DNA of 64,000 nt from Croceivirga sp. (lineage in GTDB: Bacteria; Bacteroidota; Bacteroidia; Flavobacteriales; Flavobacteriaceae): contig JANQRG010000006.1 in assembly GCA_028284665.1 (NCBI GenBank), positions 46,667 to 110,666 of the forward strand. Direction: 5' to 3'. Made by a program: the position numbers and the translations under genes. This document shows, piece after piece, positions 51,195-61,783 of this stretch; positions within the stretch are counted from its first letter, which is position 1, and the number at the start of each line of letters is the position of its first letter. Below the pieces are notes generated by a model. The model did not search any database and was not told the DNA's origin. It worked only from the letters and a program-made list of their open reading frames with translations.

Positions 51195-54008
51195 ATGAGA
51201 TCAATATTAACTTGGATGTTGACACCATTCCTGGTGTTAACTATGTCATTTTCTTTTGCTCAAGAAAAAACGATTTCGGGTAATGTAACCGATCAAGATG
51301 GGTTGCCGTTACCAGGAGTTTCCATTATTGTAGTAGGAACAACTAAAGGAACGCAGTCAGATTTTGACGGGAACTACACCCTCACTGCAAACCTAGGGCA
51401 AACCTTGGAATTTAGTTATTTAGGACAAAGAACTGTAACTAGGTCGGTAGGTGCTGCGAACGTTATTAATGTTCAGATGGAACCGGACGCAGAGGCGCTA
51501 GAGGAAGTAATTGTAACAGGTCAAGGTTCTGGTATTGAACGTAGAAAGCTGTCTACTACTGTGGATGTTTTGAGTGAGGAGGAAATAGATAAATTACCTG
51601 CAAATCAAATTGACCAATTATTACAAGCTACTGCACCCAGTGCGCAGATTAGGCTGAGTTCTGGTCAACCAGGTACAGCCTCGGTTATTAGGACCAGGGG
51701 TCCAATTTCTGCTGCTACCTCACCAACGCCGGTAATAATTGTGGATGGTGTTCGGGTAGATAATTTGAACTCCAACCCGGAACTCGGAATAAATACCGGT
51801 GGTGCGAGTGTATCAGCACTTGCTGATATTCCTGTAGAATCCATTGAGCGTATCGAATATATTAAAGGGGGGGCAGCAACCACGCTATATGGTGCAGATG
51901 CTGCAAACGGTATCATTCAAATCATTACTAAAAAAGGTAGGGCAGGAAGAGCTACTGCTTTTTTTGAAAGTAGACTTGGGGTGATGAGTGCTACGCGAGA
52001 TTTCTTAAAATATGAAAGAACTGGGGAAGCCCTTTTTGAGAATGGAATTTCCCAAGAGTTCAGAGTTGGTGTTAATGGAGGTGGTGAAAATTTCACCTAC
52101 AATTTTGGTGGTAGTCTTTACAAGGATGATAGTTTCAATCAATTGAATGAGCAGGTGAGAAGAACCTTTACCTTTGGTTTTACTGCTAATATTAGTGATA
52201 AACTCAAATATCAAAGTTCATTCTCATATGTTGGCTTTGAGTCTAACTTAGATTTTAATGCAAACACCAGTTTTTCTAGATTTTCTGGCTTCGAAGGCGC
52301 TGCAAGGGGAAATCTTGATGAGCTTACCGATGCAGAATGGCAGGCGGAATTAGACAGATCCGATCGTATTGGGGAATTTGTTGATATTACGCAAACCACC
52401 AATCGATTCACTGCTTCTAATAAATTCATCTACGATTTCACTGACAATTTCCAGGCTAACCTGACCGTAGGTATTGATAACCGGAATACAGTTCAGGAAG
52501 ATTTACAAACCAACTCTTTGCTAATAGCGTTGGGCAACATAGCCGAAGGAACTACGGATCAAGCTGAATTTGATCGCGTTTTACGTTCATCCTTTACAGC
52601 GACAGCGGATATAAACTTTACCCACAGGGCAAATTTGGATAACTTTTCTTTTGTGACTATTCTGGGGGGACAGTTTTTTAGAACCACAGATAGGCAAAAC
52701 AGGATAGACGGCTCTGGTGGTGTTGATGGAACAAGATCTTTAAACAATTTTGCAGAAATTGGTTTTGAAGATTTTGTTCTGGAAAATGCTAACTATGGTC
52801 TGTACTTTTTGGAAAACATAGGACTATGGGATGTAGCGTTTGTTGAATTAGGGGGACGTCTAGATAGAAATACGGCATCTGGAGATAATACTGAGGCCCT
52901 TTTTCTTCCAAAGGTAGGTGTCACGTACAACATTTCTAGCCACGATTTCTATCGTAATGCCGGAATTAGTGATATCCTTTCAACAGTAAGGGTGCGAGCC
53001 AACTATGGTGAGGCTACGAATTTTGCACAACCGTTCTCTCAAGATAGAACTTTTGCGCAGGAGCCTTTCTTGGGATCCCCCTCTTTTTCGTTTGATAATC
53101 CTGGAGACCCCGACTTAATTTCCGAAACGGTAAAAACTACTGAGTTTGGTTTGGAATTAGGGTTCTTTAGGGATCGCTTGTTCTTTAGCGGAACACGATA
53201 TGATGCCACCACTGAAGATGCATTATTTACTCCTCGTGCGGCTCCTTCTGAAGGTCAATTTGATCAAATACAGAATATTGGAGAAGTTGAAAATAAAGGT
53301 TGGGAATTGGAACTTAGAGCGGTGCCAATTGAAACAGCAAAGCACAGACTGGCCGTTAATGTATCTTATAATACCAATGAAAACTTGGTGACGGATTCTG
53401 GTGGAGCTCCTGAATTTGTGGTAGGTGGATTTAATGTCTTGGGTTCAGTTATAGGTGAAGGACAAAGTCTTGGTTTTCTAAGGGGTACCGCTGCGGTTTT
53501 ACAGGATGATGGAACCTATGAGTTTGAAACAAATGCCTTTTTAGGCGACACCTTTGCACCCAATTTTGGTACTATAGGGCTCAACTATACCTGGGGGGAT
53601 TTTAACTTCTTTGCGAACGCCGATTATCAATTTGGAGGTAAGATAACTGATTTGAGTTTCTTGCTTCGACACTTACGAGGTTTTGATGACACAGGAATTC
53701 CTGAGGAGCTGATTGGAACCACCTCTCCTTTTAACTACGTTAATTTCTTTGTTTTTGACAACGATTTCCTTAAAGTTAGAACAATAGGAGCTTCCTATGA
53801 TTTCGGTGAACTCGGCAATGGCTTGTTTTCAAATGTGAGGTTAGGTTTTACCGTGACCAATCCATTTAACTTTACGGCTGGAGATTTTGACCCTGAAACA
53901 ACAGGTTCAGGTATTGCAGTACAGAACGGTTTTGCCAGTGGTGGTTTTGCCTATGGTACGGAGTCCCCACCTCGTATTTTCATGAGTTCATTGAGATTTC
54001 AATTTTAA
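51195..54008 (+). CDS. SusC/RagA-type TonB-linked outer-membrane protein
   Basis: 937 residues: signal peptide ending SFAQ, carboxypeptidase-regulatory-like domain (KTISGNVTDQDGLPLPGVSI, DFDGNYTL), TonB-box-like LEEVIVTGQG, plug (PTPVIIVDGVRVDN, YGADAANGIIQIITKKG) and a large barrel ending in SSLRFQF. Imports oligosaccharides or peptides bound by its SusD partner. The partner gene follows 21 bp later. No glycosidase gene accompanies the pair, so the substrate is open. Confidence 0.95.
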   Translation: MRSILTWMLTPFLVLTMSFSFAQEKTISGNVTDQDGLPLPGVSIIVVGTTKGTQSDFDGNYTLTANLGQTLEFSYLGQRTVTRSVGAANVINVQMEPDAEALEEVIVTGQGSGIERRKLSTTVDVLSEEEIDKLPANQIDQLLQATAPSAQIRLSSGQPGTASVIRTRGPISAATSPTPVIIVDGVRVDNLNSNPELGINTGGASVSALADIPVESIERIEYIKGGAATTLYGADAANGIIQIITKKGRAGRATAFFESRLGVMSATRDFLKYERTGEALFENGISQEFRVGVNGGGENFTYNFGGSLYKDDSFNQLNEQVRRTFTFGFTANISDKLKYQSSFSYVGFESNLDFNANTSFSRFSGFEGAARGNLDELTDAEWQAELDRSDRIGEFVDITQTTNRFTASNKFIYDFTDNFQANLTVGIDNRNTVQEDLQTNSLLIALGNIAEGTTDQAEFDRVLRSSFTATADINFTHRANLDNFSFVTILGGQFFRTTDRQNRIDGSGGVDGTRSLNNFAEIGFEDFVLENANYGLYFLENIGLWDVAFVELGGRLDRNTASGDNTEALFLPKVGVTYNISSHDFYRNAGISDILSTVRVRANYGEATNFAQPFSQDRTFAQEPFLGSPSFSFDNPGDPDLISETVKTTEFGLELGFFRDRLFFSGTRYDATTEDALFTPRAAPSEGQFDQIQNIGEVENKGWELELRAVPIETAKHRLAVNVSYNTNENLVTDSGGAPEFVVGGFNVLGSVIGEGQSLGFLRGTAAVLQDDGTYEFETNAFLGDTFAPNFGTIGLNYTWGDFNFFANADYQFGGKITDLSFLLRHLRGFDDTGIPEELIGTTSPFNYVNFFVFDNDFLKVRTIGASYDFGELGNGLFSNVRLGFTVTNPFNFTAGDFDPETTGSGIAVQNGFASGGFAYGTESPPRIFMSSLRFQF

Positions 54009-54029
54009 TCAAAAAGGATAATTTATATT

Positions 54030-55457
54030 ATGAAAAAATTAGTTTTAATCATATTTAGTGGACTTTTGCTTTTTGGTTGCACTAACGGTTGGGATGATGT
54101 TGTAGACTTCACCCAAATAGAAAATCCTAACCTTTCCGAGTCATCGGTAGTTGGAGTTCCAAACTCTTCGCAAATTTTATTGGCGGGTACCGATAGGGAA
54201 CTGTCTTTTGCCTTAAACGAGATTCTCGTTTTGGCAGAGTTGGGTGCCGACAATTATGTGAATACCCAAACCTTTTTTAGTCAATTTTTGGATGGTTTGG
54301 AGATGCAAGCCACGGATCCCGATATCAGGGATACTGCAAGGGATATTCAAAGATTAAGGGAAACTGCTGTCTTTGGTTTGGAAATTGTGGGACCTGGAGA
54401 CCCAAATTATACTTCGGCCATTGAAGCAGATTTTAATTTCTTGGAAGGGATGGCCTACTTGTATAGCGCTATGTATTTTTCGTTTTTACCCGCAGAGCCC
54501 TTTGGGGTTCCGCTAAGTGCGGCAGAACATTACCAAAATGCGATTGCTTCTTTCGATGCTGCGATAGCCTTAAATGCTTTGCCGGAGTACCATTTGGCCA
54601 AAGCACGAGCCAATTACTACTCAGGAAATCAGGCCGAAGCAGTGGCTGCAGCTCAAGCAGCTTTGGGTATAAGTACGGATTTTATCCGTTCTGCCAGTTT
54701 TGATGAGGCAAATCCGGATGGGCCGGTTAATGCATTTGAAAATGCGCTTTACCAAAGGGCAACATTTGACGATTTACAGCCTTTGCCTACATTGGATTTT
54801 TTAGATCCAAAGTATTCGTTTTTATCACCTACGGAAGATGCTCCCGTACACTATCTTAAGGCAGAGGAGGCCTATTTAATTTTGGCAGAAGCGAATTTGG
54901 CAGATGGCAATGAAACTGCTGCACAGGAAAATATGACAGATTTGTTGGATTTAATAACCACAAGGGAAGTTAGAAATATTGATGATTCAATTGAACAAAG
55001 AATTGAGGTCGATCCGGGAAGCAGACCTGATAACGCCTCTGTTGTTGTAAATGGAAGAGATTCACTCGTTTTGGATAGACAATCCGGAAATGTAAATATT
55101 CCTTCGGTTTCTGGGACTTCCCTGACAGCCGCGGATATTCCTTCAATTACGGCGGATGACGCCGGCTTGGAACTTCTCTACAGAACAAGACAAGAAGTGT
55201 TTATTGCTGAGGGACTTCGTTTTGCGGACATGGGAGTAAAATTAATTCTTGACGAAAATGAGATCTTGATAAACGATAATATTGCTGACGGAGATCCAGG
55301 CACCCGACCTGTAATTCCGCCATTTATTGAAGCGGTTATCCCTGATTTAGATGCGATTACTTATGATCCTACCACTGGAGTAGCGACTACAGTGATAGAT
55401 CTTACGGCGATTTTAGTTGCGAATAAGACTTCAGACCTGGTGCTACCTTTTCATTAA
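54030..55457 (+). CDS. SusD/RagB-like surface lipoprotein
   Basis: 475 residues, lipobox LLLFGC (Cys17). Helical TPR-like body: LSFALNEILVLAELGADNY, FNFLEGMAYLYSAMYFSFLP, YLILAEANLADGNETAAQEN and RTRQEVFIAEGLRFADMGVK, the latter corresponding to the SusD C-terminal segment. It lies on the cell surface as lid over the SusC barrel. A strong bidirectional terminator follows. Confidence 0.87.
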   Translation: MKKLVLIIFSGLLLFGCTNGWDDVVDFTQIENPNLSESSVVGVPNSSQILLAGTDRELSFALNEILVLAELGADNYVNTQTFFSQFLDGLEMQATDPDIRDTARDIQRLRETAVFGLEIVGPGDPNYTSAIEADFNFLEGMAYLYSAMYFSFLPAEPFGVPLSAAEHYQNAIASFDAAIALNALPEYHLAKARANYYSGNQAEAVAAAQAALGISTDFIRSASFDEANPDGPVNAFENALYQRATFDDLQPLPTLDFLDPKYSFLSPTEDAPVHYLKAEEAYLILAEANLADGNETAAQENMTDLLDLITTREVRNIDDSIEQRIEVDPGSRPDNASVVVNGRDSLVLDRQSGNVNIPSVSGTSLTAADIPSITADDAGLELLYRTRQEVFIAEGLRFADMGVKLILDENEILINDNIADGDPGTRPVIPPFIEAVIPDLDAITYDPTTGVATTVIDLTAILVANKTSDLVLPFH

Positions 55458-55482
55458 GAATGAAGTAGTATAACAAAACGCA

Positions 55483-55523
55483 ATAAATAAGAAGCCCCGG
55501 TTTATCCGGGGCTTCTTATTTAT
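55483..55523. terminator. Bidirectional terminator, 18-bp stem
   Basis: ATAAATAAGAAGCCCCGG, TTTAT, CCGGGGCTTCTTATTTAT: a perfect 18-bp stem with A/T-rich outer part that serves as T run for both directions, between the convergent SusD-like and 55537 genes. Confidence 0.9.
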
Positions 55524-55536
55524 GCTCCTGCAATCG

Positions 55537-56256
55537 TTACTCTTTTTCGGGTAGCGAATTTAGATTGGTAAAGAACGCCAATACATCTTCCTTTTTCTTT
55601 AAGTTCAAACCCTGACGTTTTGCCAAGTCCAGCATTGCAGGATCAAAGGATTTAGTTAGGTCCTTTTTCTTTCTTGGAAAAGGCAGGATCTTGCCATCTT
55701 TGATTTGGAAATATAAACTGGATTTGATCGTAATTTCATCCTTCTGCTCCAGGTTAAGCAGCGTGGCATCAGAAGGCGCTTTTTTTACCTTAATCTCATA
55801 AAAATCGTAAAGACGATACTCCCCGCCGACTAATTTTTCAACAAATATTGATTTTCTGTCTGTGGGGTTCTTTACGCTAACGAAGGACCTATTGTCAACA
55901 AGAATTTCCATATTGTCTACCGGGCTTACCGCCATAGTTTTTTCGTCTTTTTTTATTTCAATCTCTTTAGCTCCTGCATTATATCTTACAGGAAATGCCA
56001 TTTTCTTCTTGGTGGAATGAAATAAAATTGTACCTGGGAGAAACTCTTCATTTAAGTAAAATGACCCAATGGGGTCTTCATCTCCTCCCGATACTATCCT
56101 CATACTCATGAATGCCATATCAGAGTCGTTCGCTAGTTGATAAGATGGGCTATTGTCAGTACTGTTGACAATTTGACCAAAAGATAATTTTGAAACGCCA
56201 CAAAGTAGGAGTAAAACTATTTTGTAGCTAACAGGCGCAATTTGATTTTTTTTCAT
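55537..56256 (-). CDS. Exported protein, unknown
   Basis: 239 residues with a signal peptide (IVLLLLCGVSKLSFGQ). The body is beta-rich (MRIVSGGDEDPIGSFYLNEE, KKMAFPVRYNAGAKEIEIKK) with a Lys-rich C-terminal stretch FPRKKKDLTKSFDPAMLDL. No family recognised. Convergent to the SusC/SusD pair; upstream lies a 332-bp gap without visible gene. Confidence 0.7.
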   Translation of the reverse strand: MKKNQIAPVSYKIVLLLLCGVSKLSFGQIVNSTDNSPSYQLANDSDMAFMSMRIVSGGDEDPIGSFYLNEEFLPGTILFHSTKKKMAFPVRYNAGAKEIEIKKDEKTMAVSPVDNMEILVDNRSFVSVKNPTDRKSIFVEKLVGGEYRLYDFYEIKVKKAPSDATLLNLEQKDEITIKSSLYFQIKDGKILPFPRKKKDLTKSFDPAMLDLAKRQGLNLKKKEDVLAFFTNLNSLPEKE

Positions 56257-56588
56257 TTTAATTCTGCTTTATCTATTCTTAAATTATGATTTTTAATTTT
56301 AAAATAAGGGTTTATTTCCAAAATTGAGCACTATAAAGTGAGTACTTTGATGTATTATTTTTATTATTGTCATCGTAGCAGGCAAGTGTAACACCGAGGC
56401 TATTTGAAGAACCTCTAGAGGGATTGTACTATATTGTCTTTTTTCATTTTTTTTATTTGCAAACTAATCGCTGGGCTGGTAGGCAGTACTGAAGCCCAGT
56501 TAATTGTCCTAAATCCCCTTGTAAGACTTGCTGTCATGAAACAAGAAGTACGGGTTTGGGAAGTAGGTGTTGTCGTTGCCCAAATGGT
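56257..56588. other. Gene-free stretch
   Basis: A/T-rich at the left, presumably with the promoter of the 55537 gene. A weak hairpin CTGGGCT / AGCCCAG (about 56473-56501) may end the transcript of the 56589 gene, but no T run follows it. No small ORF with convincing composition and no copy of R1-R4 seen. Confidence 0.5.
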
Positions 56589-57311
56589 CTAATTAACCCG
56601 AAAAGAAAAAATTTCCGAGTTGGAAGTGTTCCCCAGGCTATCCCTGGTGATCACCTGCCAATAGTAGACGGTACTCCCAACGACTGCTACCCCGTTAAGG
56701 GTGGTCCCTGAGATGACGCCTAGAGATGTAGTTGGCTGAGGATCAACCCCAAACAAAATCTCATACGTTTCAATGTCGTTGTCAATATCACCTCCAGCCC
56801 ATTCCAAGTCTACTGAGATAGTGCCACTGGTAACGTTTTCCCCCCTACCCGGATGGACTGCTTCGGCAGGGAATGGTGCATAATTCTGTATTCCGGGTCC
56901 TTCGTTATAAAATCGCCAGGTGGGCGACATAGCCGTGGAATTAGTACCACTGGCCGCAGAAGTAACAAACCATTCATAGGGAGTTCCTCTTTCAAGTCGA
57001 ATCGTGACCTCATTTGTAGAGGCAGTAGTAGTGGTTGTTGTAGTTGTATTAAGGTTGGTGAGACTAACTTCGTAAGTGTCCGTATTCTGGGATATGTTCC
57101 ATTCAAATGTGACATCGCTTTGAGTCTCATTTATGATTACCCCAGTATTACATTCGGTATTGTCTTCCGGAAAAACTAAGGTAGCTGCACTGGGATCGGG
57201 GACCATAGAAACATCATCGTCCGTTGGAGCAGGATCATCCGAGCCTCCACCTCCGCAGCCTATTAATCCTAAAATAAGTACAGCAGATAAAATATCTTTT
57301 TTTATTCTCAT
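56589..57311 (-). CDS. Lipoprotein with two fibronectin-like domains
   Basis: 240 residues; lipobox LIGC (Cys19) followed by GGGGSDD, which favours surface display. Two beta-sandwich domains follow, TFEWNISQNTDTYEVSLTNL and VDLEWAGGDIDNDIETYEIL with YYWQVITRDSLGNTSNS, as in FN3-like modules. A run of eight Thr (TNLNTTTTTTTTAST) links strands. Its start overlaps the stop of the large T9SS gene by 4 bp (ATGA), so it is probably made together with that protein and may anchor or bind it. Confidence 0.8.
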   Translation of the reverse strand: MRIKKDILSAVLILGLIGCGGGGSDDPAPTDDDVSMVPDPSAATLVFPEDNTECNTGVIINETQSDVTFEWNISQNTDTYEVSLTNLNTTTTTTTTASTNEVTIRLERGTPYEWFVTSAASGTNSTAMSPTWRFYNEGPGIQNYAPFPAEAVHPGRGENVTSGTISVDLEWAGGDIDNDIETYEILFGVDPQPTTSLGVISGTTLNGVAVVGSTVYYWQVITRDSLGNTSNSEIFSFRVN

Positions 57312-60300
57312 TTCTTAACAATTTTATATGTCAATAACGATTTTTTTGTTTTAATATTTAAGAGATAAATCCCGCTGGGATATTCATTTACATTCAGTTC
57401 TACATTTCGTAGCGGTTCGTCAAAATCCTTTTTTAGCACTCTTTGTCCGGTAACCGTATACAACGCAACTTCAAAAGCCTCAGCAAGGTCTTTGTCCATG
57501 GTGACGTTTAAAATCTCATTGCCCACGGGATTCGGATATACCAGTACTTCATCGTTCAACACAATGGTTTGTTCAAAACTTCCTTGGCAGTCCAGATCGG
57601 TTCTGACAACCAAAGTGTTCTCTATTTTGTCCAAATCAAGGGTGATTGATGTCTGAGAGGTCTGAAAAATGCTGTTGTTAAGTTCGATGGTGTATTGCTG
57701 AGCTCCGGAAAACTGCAAGTTAACCGAATTGTCGATCGAATTCACGGAGGAAATAACCGAAAGCGGTTCCGGTTCTCCGATGACAACATCGAAGCACTGT
57801 TCAAAATCTGTTTCTCCCGCAACAGTAATGCACAACGCATAGCTACCCCCAGAGAGTCCCTCAAAAGTCGTGTCAGAAGTGAAATCGTCACTTTCATCAA
57901 AACCATCCCCGCTTAACACTGCTGTATAGCTCAACCTCTCATTAGCACTAATGGCAACAGTCCCATTGTTGTTTGAAATACAAGATTCTCCTTGTGTTAG
58001 AATCGTGAAATTATTGGAGGGTAAAGAAAACACTTCGCATCCGTCTACGTCTACGGTTGCTCCCGCAGGGGTGTTATCGCATAGATCAATAGTGTTGGGG
58101 ACTCCGTCATTGTCGGAATCGTTGTCACAAACATCTCCTATCCCGTCATTGTCTGCATCCAGTTGATTTGCATTAGGCGTAAACGGGCAATTATCCTCAA
58201 TGTCCAATATTCCATCATTGTCGTCATCGCTATCACAAACATCCCCGATACCATCGTTATCAGAATCCAGTTGATTTGCATTAGCTATTAAAGGGCAATT
58301 GTCATCAACGTCTAAAACTCCGTCGTTATCATCATCTTCATCGTCTTCCAAGCCTTCAACAACGAAATCGTCTACGATTGCACCTTCAAAATTAATAGAG
58401 GGGTCTGAATGAAAGACAATCCTGAAAGCGATATTCGTTTCGAACCTTAGATCCGTTTCACCGTTCAACATGTTAGCGGTAAAATCGTAGGCGTATTCGG
58501 TCATGGTTGTGTTGACGCCGGTCCACTGTGCTCCTGGGCAATTCTGACAATCGTCATCATCCCCGGATGAGGCGTTTGTTCGATCACTATTGTACCAGTT
58601 AGGTTGGCTTCCTGATCGCCCAAGGACAGTCCAGGTATTCCCTTCGTCCAAAGAATATTCTACATAAACGATATCGAAATTTATTTCCAGTTCATAGGCC
58701 ATGTTGAACTTCAATACCGGGACGATTACCGTAGAAAGATCATAACATCTGCTAAAGATGAATCCTTTTGTCCCATTTGGATGGTTACCACCTAAATTAG
58801 TCCCCATGACCTGAGTGCCGGAAGTAGTTGTATTCAAAAGCGACCCTGTAGGCACTCCACGTTCCCATACACTATCATCGCCTGTCTCATTGGCAACCCC
58901 CAGGGAGGTATTGTCCGTTTCAAAATCAAAAAGCTGGTCCCCCTGTGCAGTATTACCGGTAATAAAATCTCTTGATAGGCTATTGTTTTCATCAAAAGCA
59001 TCGTTAGGTATGGAAACCTCAAAATTGATAGTATTTTTTTCTAAGGTGGCAATATCAAGCTCAGGTAACTGGATCACGGTGGAAGCCCCACTATCCAGTG
59101 TGCCATCCCATACAAAGCTTTGGGGGGTTCCGAAGTTAAGCGTATAATTCACCGTAACCTCTGTAATAGTTTCAGTTCCGCTGTTTTCCACGGTAACTTC
59201 CGGAACAATTGCATCACACAACACAGCGTCTTGAGAGGGCGTTGCATCCGTTATCCGAATATCATTTGGGGGGAGTTGCACCGGAATAGGAGATTGCCAT
59301 ATCCCTCGGCCATATGTAGAAGCGATGATCAGTTGCTCGTCAATGCTTATTTCCAAATCACTCACGGCGACACTTGGGAACCCTGTGGAGAATTCTTCCC
59401 ATTCCGTTAGGGTATCGTCTAATCGATAAATTCCCAAATTTGTGCCTACATAAATGGGGTTATTCACATCTCTTTCCTGATGTTCAATGCTAAAAAAGGC
59501 CTGATCAACAGGTAAGTCAAAGGTAATGTCATCAACTACAACGTTTCCCACTCCATTGTCTGTTAATCGATACACTCCTCGTGTTACCGGCTGCTGACTT
59601 TGGCTAATTCCTACTCTTCTGGAGGTGGTTACATAAATGACATTGCCATCCGTTTTGTTTATCGCAATTGCTGAGATATCGGTGTCAAATTCATGTAATG
59701 GAATAAAAGTTAAGCCACCATTTTGACTGCGGTAAATAAAATTATCATTTGCAACATAGATGTTATCAGGGTTATTGGGATCGGCCTCGATGTCTTCAAT
59801 GGGACCCATGCCTGTGGCTCTGGAAAATTCTTCCCATTGGTTGCCATTAAGGCGGTACAAAGCATCATAGCCGGCATAGACTTCCCCATTACGGGTTACC
59901 TCCAGCGGAGTGATCCAATTCCCTTGAATAATATCACCCAAATCGTCCCTGGGCGCCTGCACAAAAGAAAGTGATTGCCCGGAATCTGAGGTAACGAATA
60001 AAAAACCGCCAAACTGAGAAAACCCATAGATCAGATTTTCATTGTTAGGGTCTATTTCATAATCCATACCATCCCCCCCGGTGTATATACTCCAGTTGCC
60101 GTCATCCAATACCATCCCCGAATTGTCCTGGGTTCCACCGACTATCCTGGAGGCGTTATTTTTCGCCGCGGAAATTCGATAAAACTGAGATATAGTGAGT
60201 CCTGTGGTTTTATTCGTAAAGGTCTGCCCATCATTTTCAGAAACAAACAAGCCACCATCAGTTCCACAGAAAAGTGTGTTGCCAAAATACTTTAAGGTAT

Positions 60301-61621
60301 GGGTATCCACATGGGTGTAAGCGTCGGTTAAATCGGTGTCATTATTATTAATTCTGGAAAAAGAATCCCCTCCATCAACGCTTTTCCAAACATTGATAGC
60401 GCCTGTAAAAACCGTATTAGCATCAGTAGGGGAAACCGTTATGGATAAATTGAACCAAGATTGATCTCTTTCAATTACATCGCTAACATTTGCCGTTTGG
60501 GTAAAGGTTGCTCCGGCATCCGTAGACTTAAAAAGCCCCTGGAAACAAACATCACATGAAAAAATGTCGGAGTAGAGTAAATATACTACGTTAGGGTTGG
60601 CAGGTGTTACTCCTATTACCGCTCTTCCACCATCCGTAGGCAAATTTGCTGTGATCTCGGTAAACGTGTCTCCACCGTTCGTAGACCTGAAATAAGCGAC
60701 GTCACTGGTCCCGGTGTTGGTAGTTCTTCCGGTAACCACGTAAATGGTATTGGGATCATTAGGCTTTAACCGAAAATCGGTAACGTTCCCCGTTTGTTTT
60801 AATTCCCAGGTATCCCCTGCATTCTCTGATTTTAGAAGACCTCGGGTACCTCCAACCCACAAGATGTTGGGGTCCGTTGGGTCAATGAATATTTCATTTA
60901 GGACATCAAAGTTTTCCAGATTGTCGGCGTTGAGTCCTGTGGGATTCCAGGTGTCCCCACCATCCATACTTTTAAAAACCCCAATACTAAAAGAATCCCT
61001 GGCATCATCATCACCAGTAGCGATGTAGACGATATTGGTATCGTTAGGGTCTATGGCTATTCCGGAAACTCCTATCTGAGGGAAATCATCAAATAGATTC
61101 TCCCAGGTATCTCCTGCATCAGTTGATTTCCAAATGCCTCCAGCAGGAGCACCTGCATACCAAATATTTTCGTCATTCGGATCAACCGCTATGGCATTTA
61201 TTCTCCCTATTCCAGGTAGGCCAATAGCTCTAATTCCGGTTTCATCAGGACCTATGGACGTCCAATTCGCAACTGGGTTTTTACTGCCAACGGCATTTAT
61301 GCTATTTTGCCAAACGGAAAAAAGTTCTCCTGCCGAAGGTAAATATCCGTTCTCATCCGCGAAATGCATCCAATAATTTTCCCATCGTTTATAAGGCTTG
61401 TAGCCACTTCCTTTTTCAGTGTGGTCCTTGTCTTTCCAGTATTGATTAAAAGCATCGGAAATTTCATAAATAGAGTACCCTTTGTTAACCCCCTTGGTGG
61501 TCAATGGCTTATCCTTTTTCAGCTTTAGCATCCATGGCGCATTGTTATTGTATTGTGCATGAGAAATAGGAGCAAGCAAAAGAACCCCTGAAACAATAAG
61601 GGTACATAAAATCCTTTTCAT
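57308..61621 (-). CDS. Large secreted T9SS protein with VPS10/BNR-like propeller and TSP3 repeats
   Basis: 1437 residues. Signal peptide (VSGVLLLAPISHAQ); residues 100-760 hold many Asp-box repeats typical for sortilin/sialidase-type propellers (WKSTDAGDTWENL, VFKSMDGGDTWNPT, SENDGQTFTN). Then beta-sandwich domains (CARDB-like at about 800-900, a MAM/jelly-roll-like part to 1115), about five thrombospondin type 3 calcium repeats (DDNDGVLDVDDNCP, DNDGIGDVCD), and a C-terminal type A sorting domain (VYPNPVGNEILNV, YPSGIYLLNIKT). It is exported through the type IX secretion system. Catalytic function is not evident. Confidence 0.92.
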   Translation of the reverse strand: MKRILCTLIVSGVLLLAPISHAQYNNNAPWMLKLKKDKPLTTKGVNKGYSIYEISDAFNQYWKDKDHTEKGSGYKPYKRWENYWMHFADENGYLPSAGELFSVWQNSINAVGSKNPVANWTSIGPDETGIRAIGLPGIGRINAIAVDPNDENIWYAGAPAGGIWKSTDAGDTWENLFDDFPQIGVSGIAIDPNDTNIVYIATGDDDARDSFSIGVFKSMDGGDTWNPTGLNADNLENFDVLNEIFIDPTDPNILWVGGTRGLLKSENAGDTWELKQTGNVTDFRLKPNDPNTIYVVTGRTTNTGTSDVAYFRSTNGGDTFTEITANLPTDGGRAVIGVTPANPNVVYLLYSDIFSCDVCFQGLFKSTDAGATFTQTANVSDVIERDQSWFNLSITVSPTDANTVFTGAINVWKSVDGGDSFSRINNNDTDLTDAYTHVDTHTLKYFGNTLFCGTDGGLFVSENDGQTFTNKTTGLTISQFYRISAAKNNASRIVGGTQDNSGMVLDDGNWSIYTGGDGMDYEIDPNNENLIYGFSQFGGFLFVTSDSGQSLSFVQAPRDDLGDIIQGNWITPLEVTRNGEVYAGYDALYRLNGNQWEEFSRATGMGPIEDIEADPNNPDNIYVANDNFIYRSQNGGLTFIPLHEFDTDISAIAINKTDGNVIYVTTSRRVGISQSQQPVTRGVYRLTDNGVGNVVVDDITFDLPVDQAFFSIEHQERDVNNPIYVGTNLGIYRLDDTLTEWEEFSTGFPSVAVSDLEISIDEQLIIASTYGRGIWQSPIPVQLPPNDIRITDATPSQDAVLCDAIVPEVTVENSGTETITEVTVNYTLNFGTPQSFVWDGTLDSGASTVIQLPELDIATLEKNTINFEVSIPNDAFDENNSLSRDFITGNTAQGDQLFDFETDNTSLGVANETGDDSVWERGVPTGSLLNTTTSGTQVMGTNLGGNHPNGTKGFIFSRCYDLSTVIVPVLKFNMAYELEINFDIVYVEYSLDEGNTWTVLGRSGSQPNWYNSDRTNASSGDDDDCQNCPGAQWTGVNTTMTEYAYDFTANMLNGETDLRFETNIAFRIVFHSDPSINFEGAIVDDFVVEGLEDDEDDDNDGVLDVDDNCPLIANANQLDSDNDGIGDVCDSDDDNDGILDIEDNCPFTPNANQLDADNDGIGDVCDNDSDNDGVPNTIDLCDNTPAGATVDVDGCEVFSLPSNNFTILTQGESCISNNNGTVAISANERLSYTAVLSGDGFDESDDFTSDTTFEGLSGGSYALCITVAGETDFEQCFDVVIGEPEPLSVISSVNSIDNSVNLQFSGAQQYTIELNNSIFQTSQTSITLDLDKIENTLVVRTDLDCQGSFEQTIVLNDEVLVYPNPVGNEILNVTMDKDLAEAFEVALYTVTGQRVLKKDFDEPLRNVELNVNEYPSGIYLLNIKTKKSLLTYKIVKK

Positions 61622-61783
61622 TAGGTTTTTTTTAACAGACCTTTAAAGTAGGCATTTTATCACTTTTTTTTAGCGCATTTTCGTTAAAGCGTTAACATTT
61701 AAGGAAAGGTTGGGTTCCTTCAATGACCTTTTAGCATTTCGTTAGCTTTGAAAAGGGTACTTTTGTCTTTCCAATAATCAATA

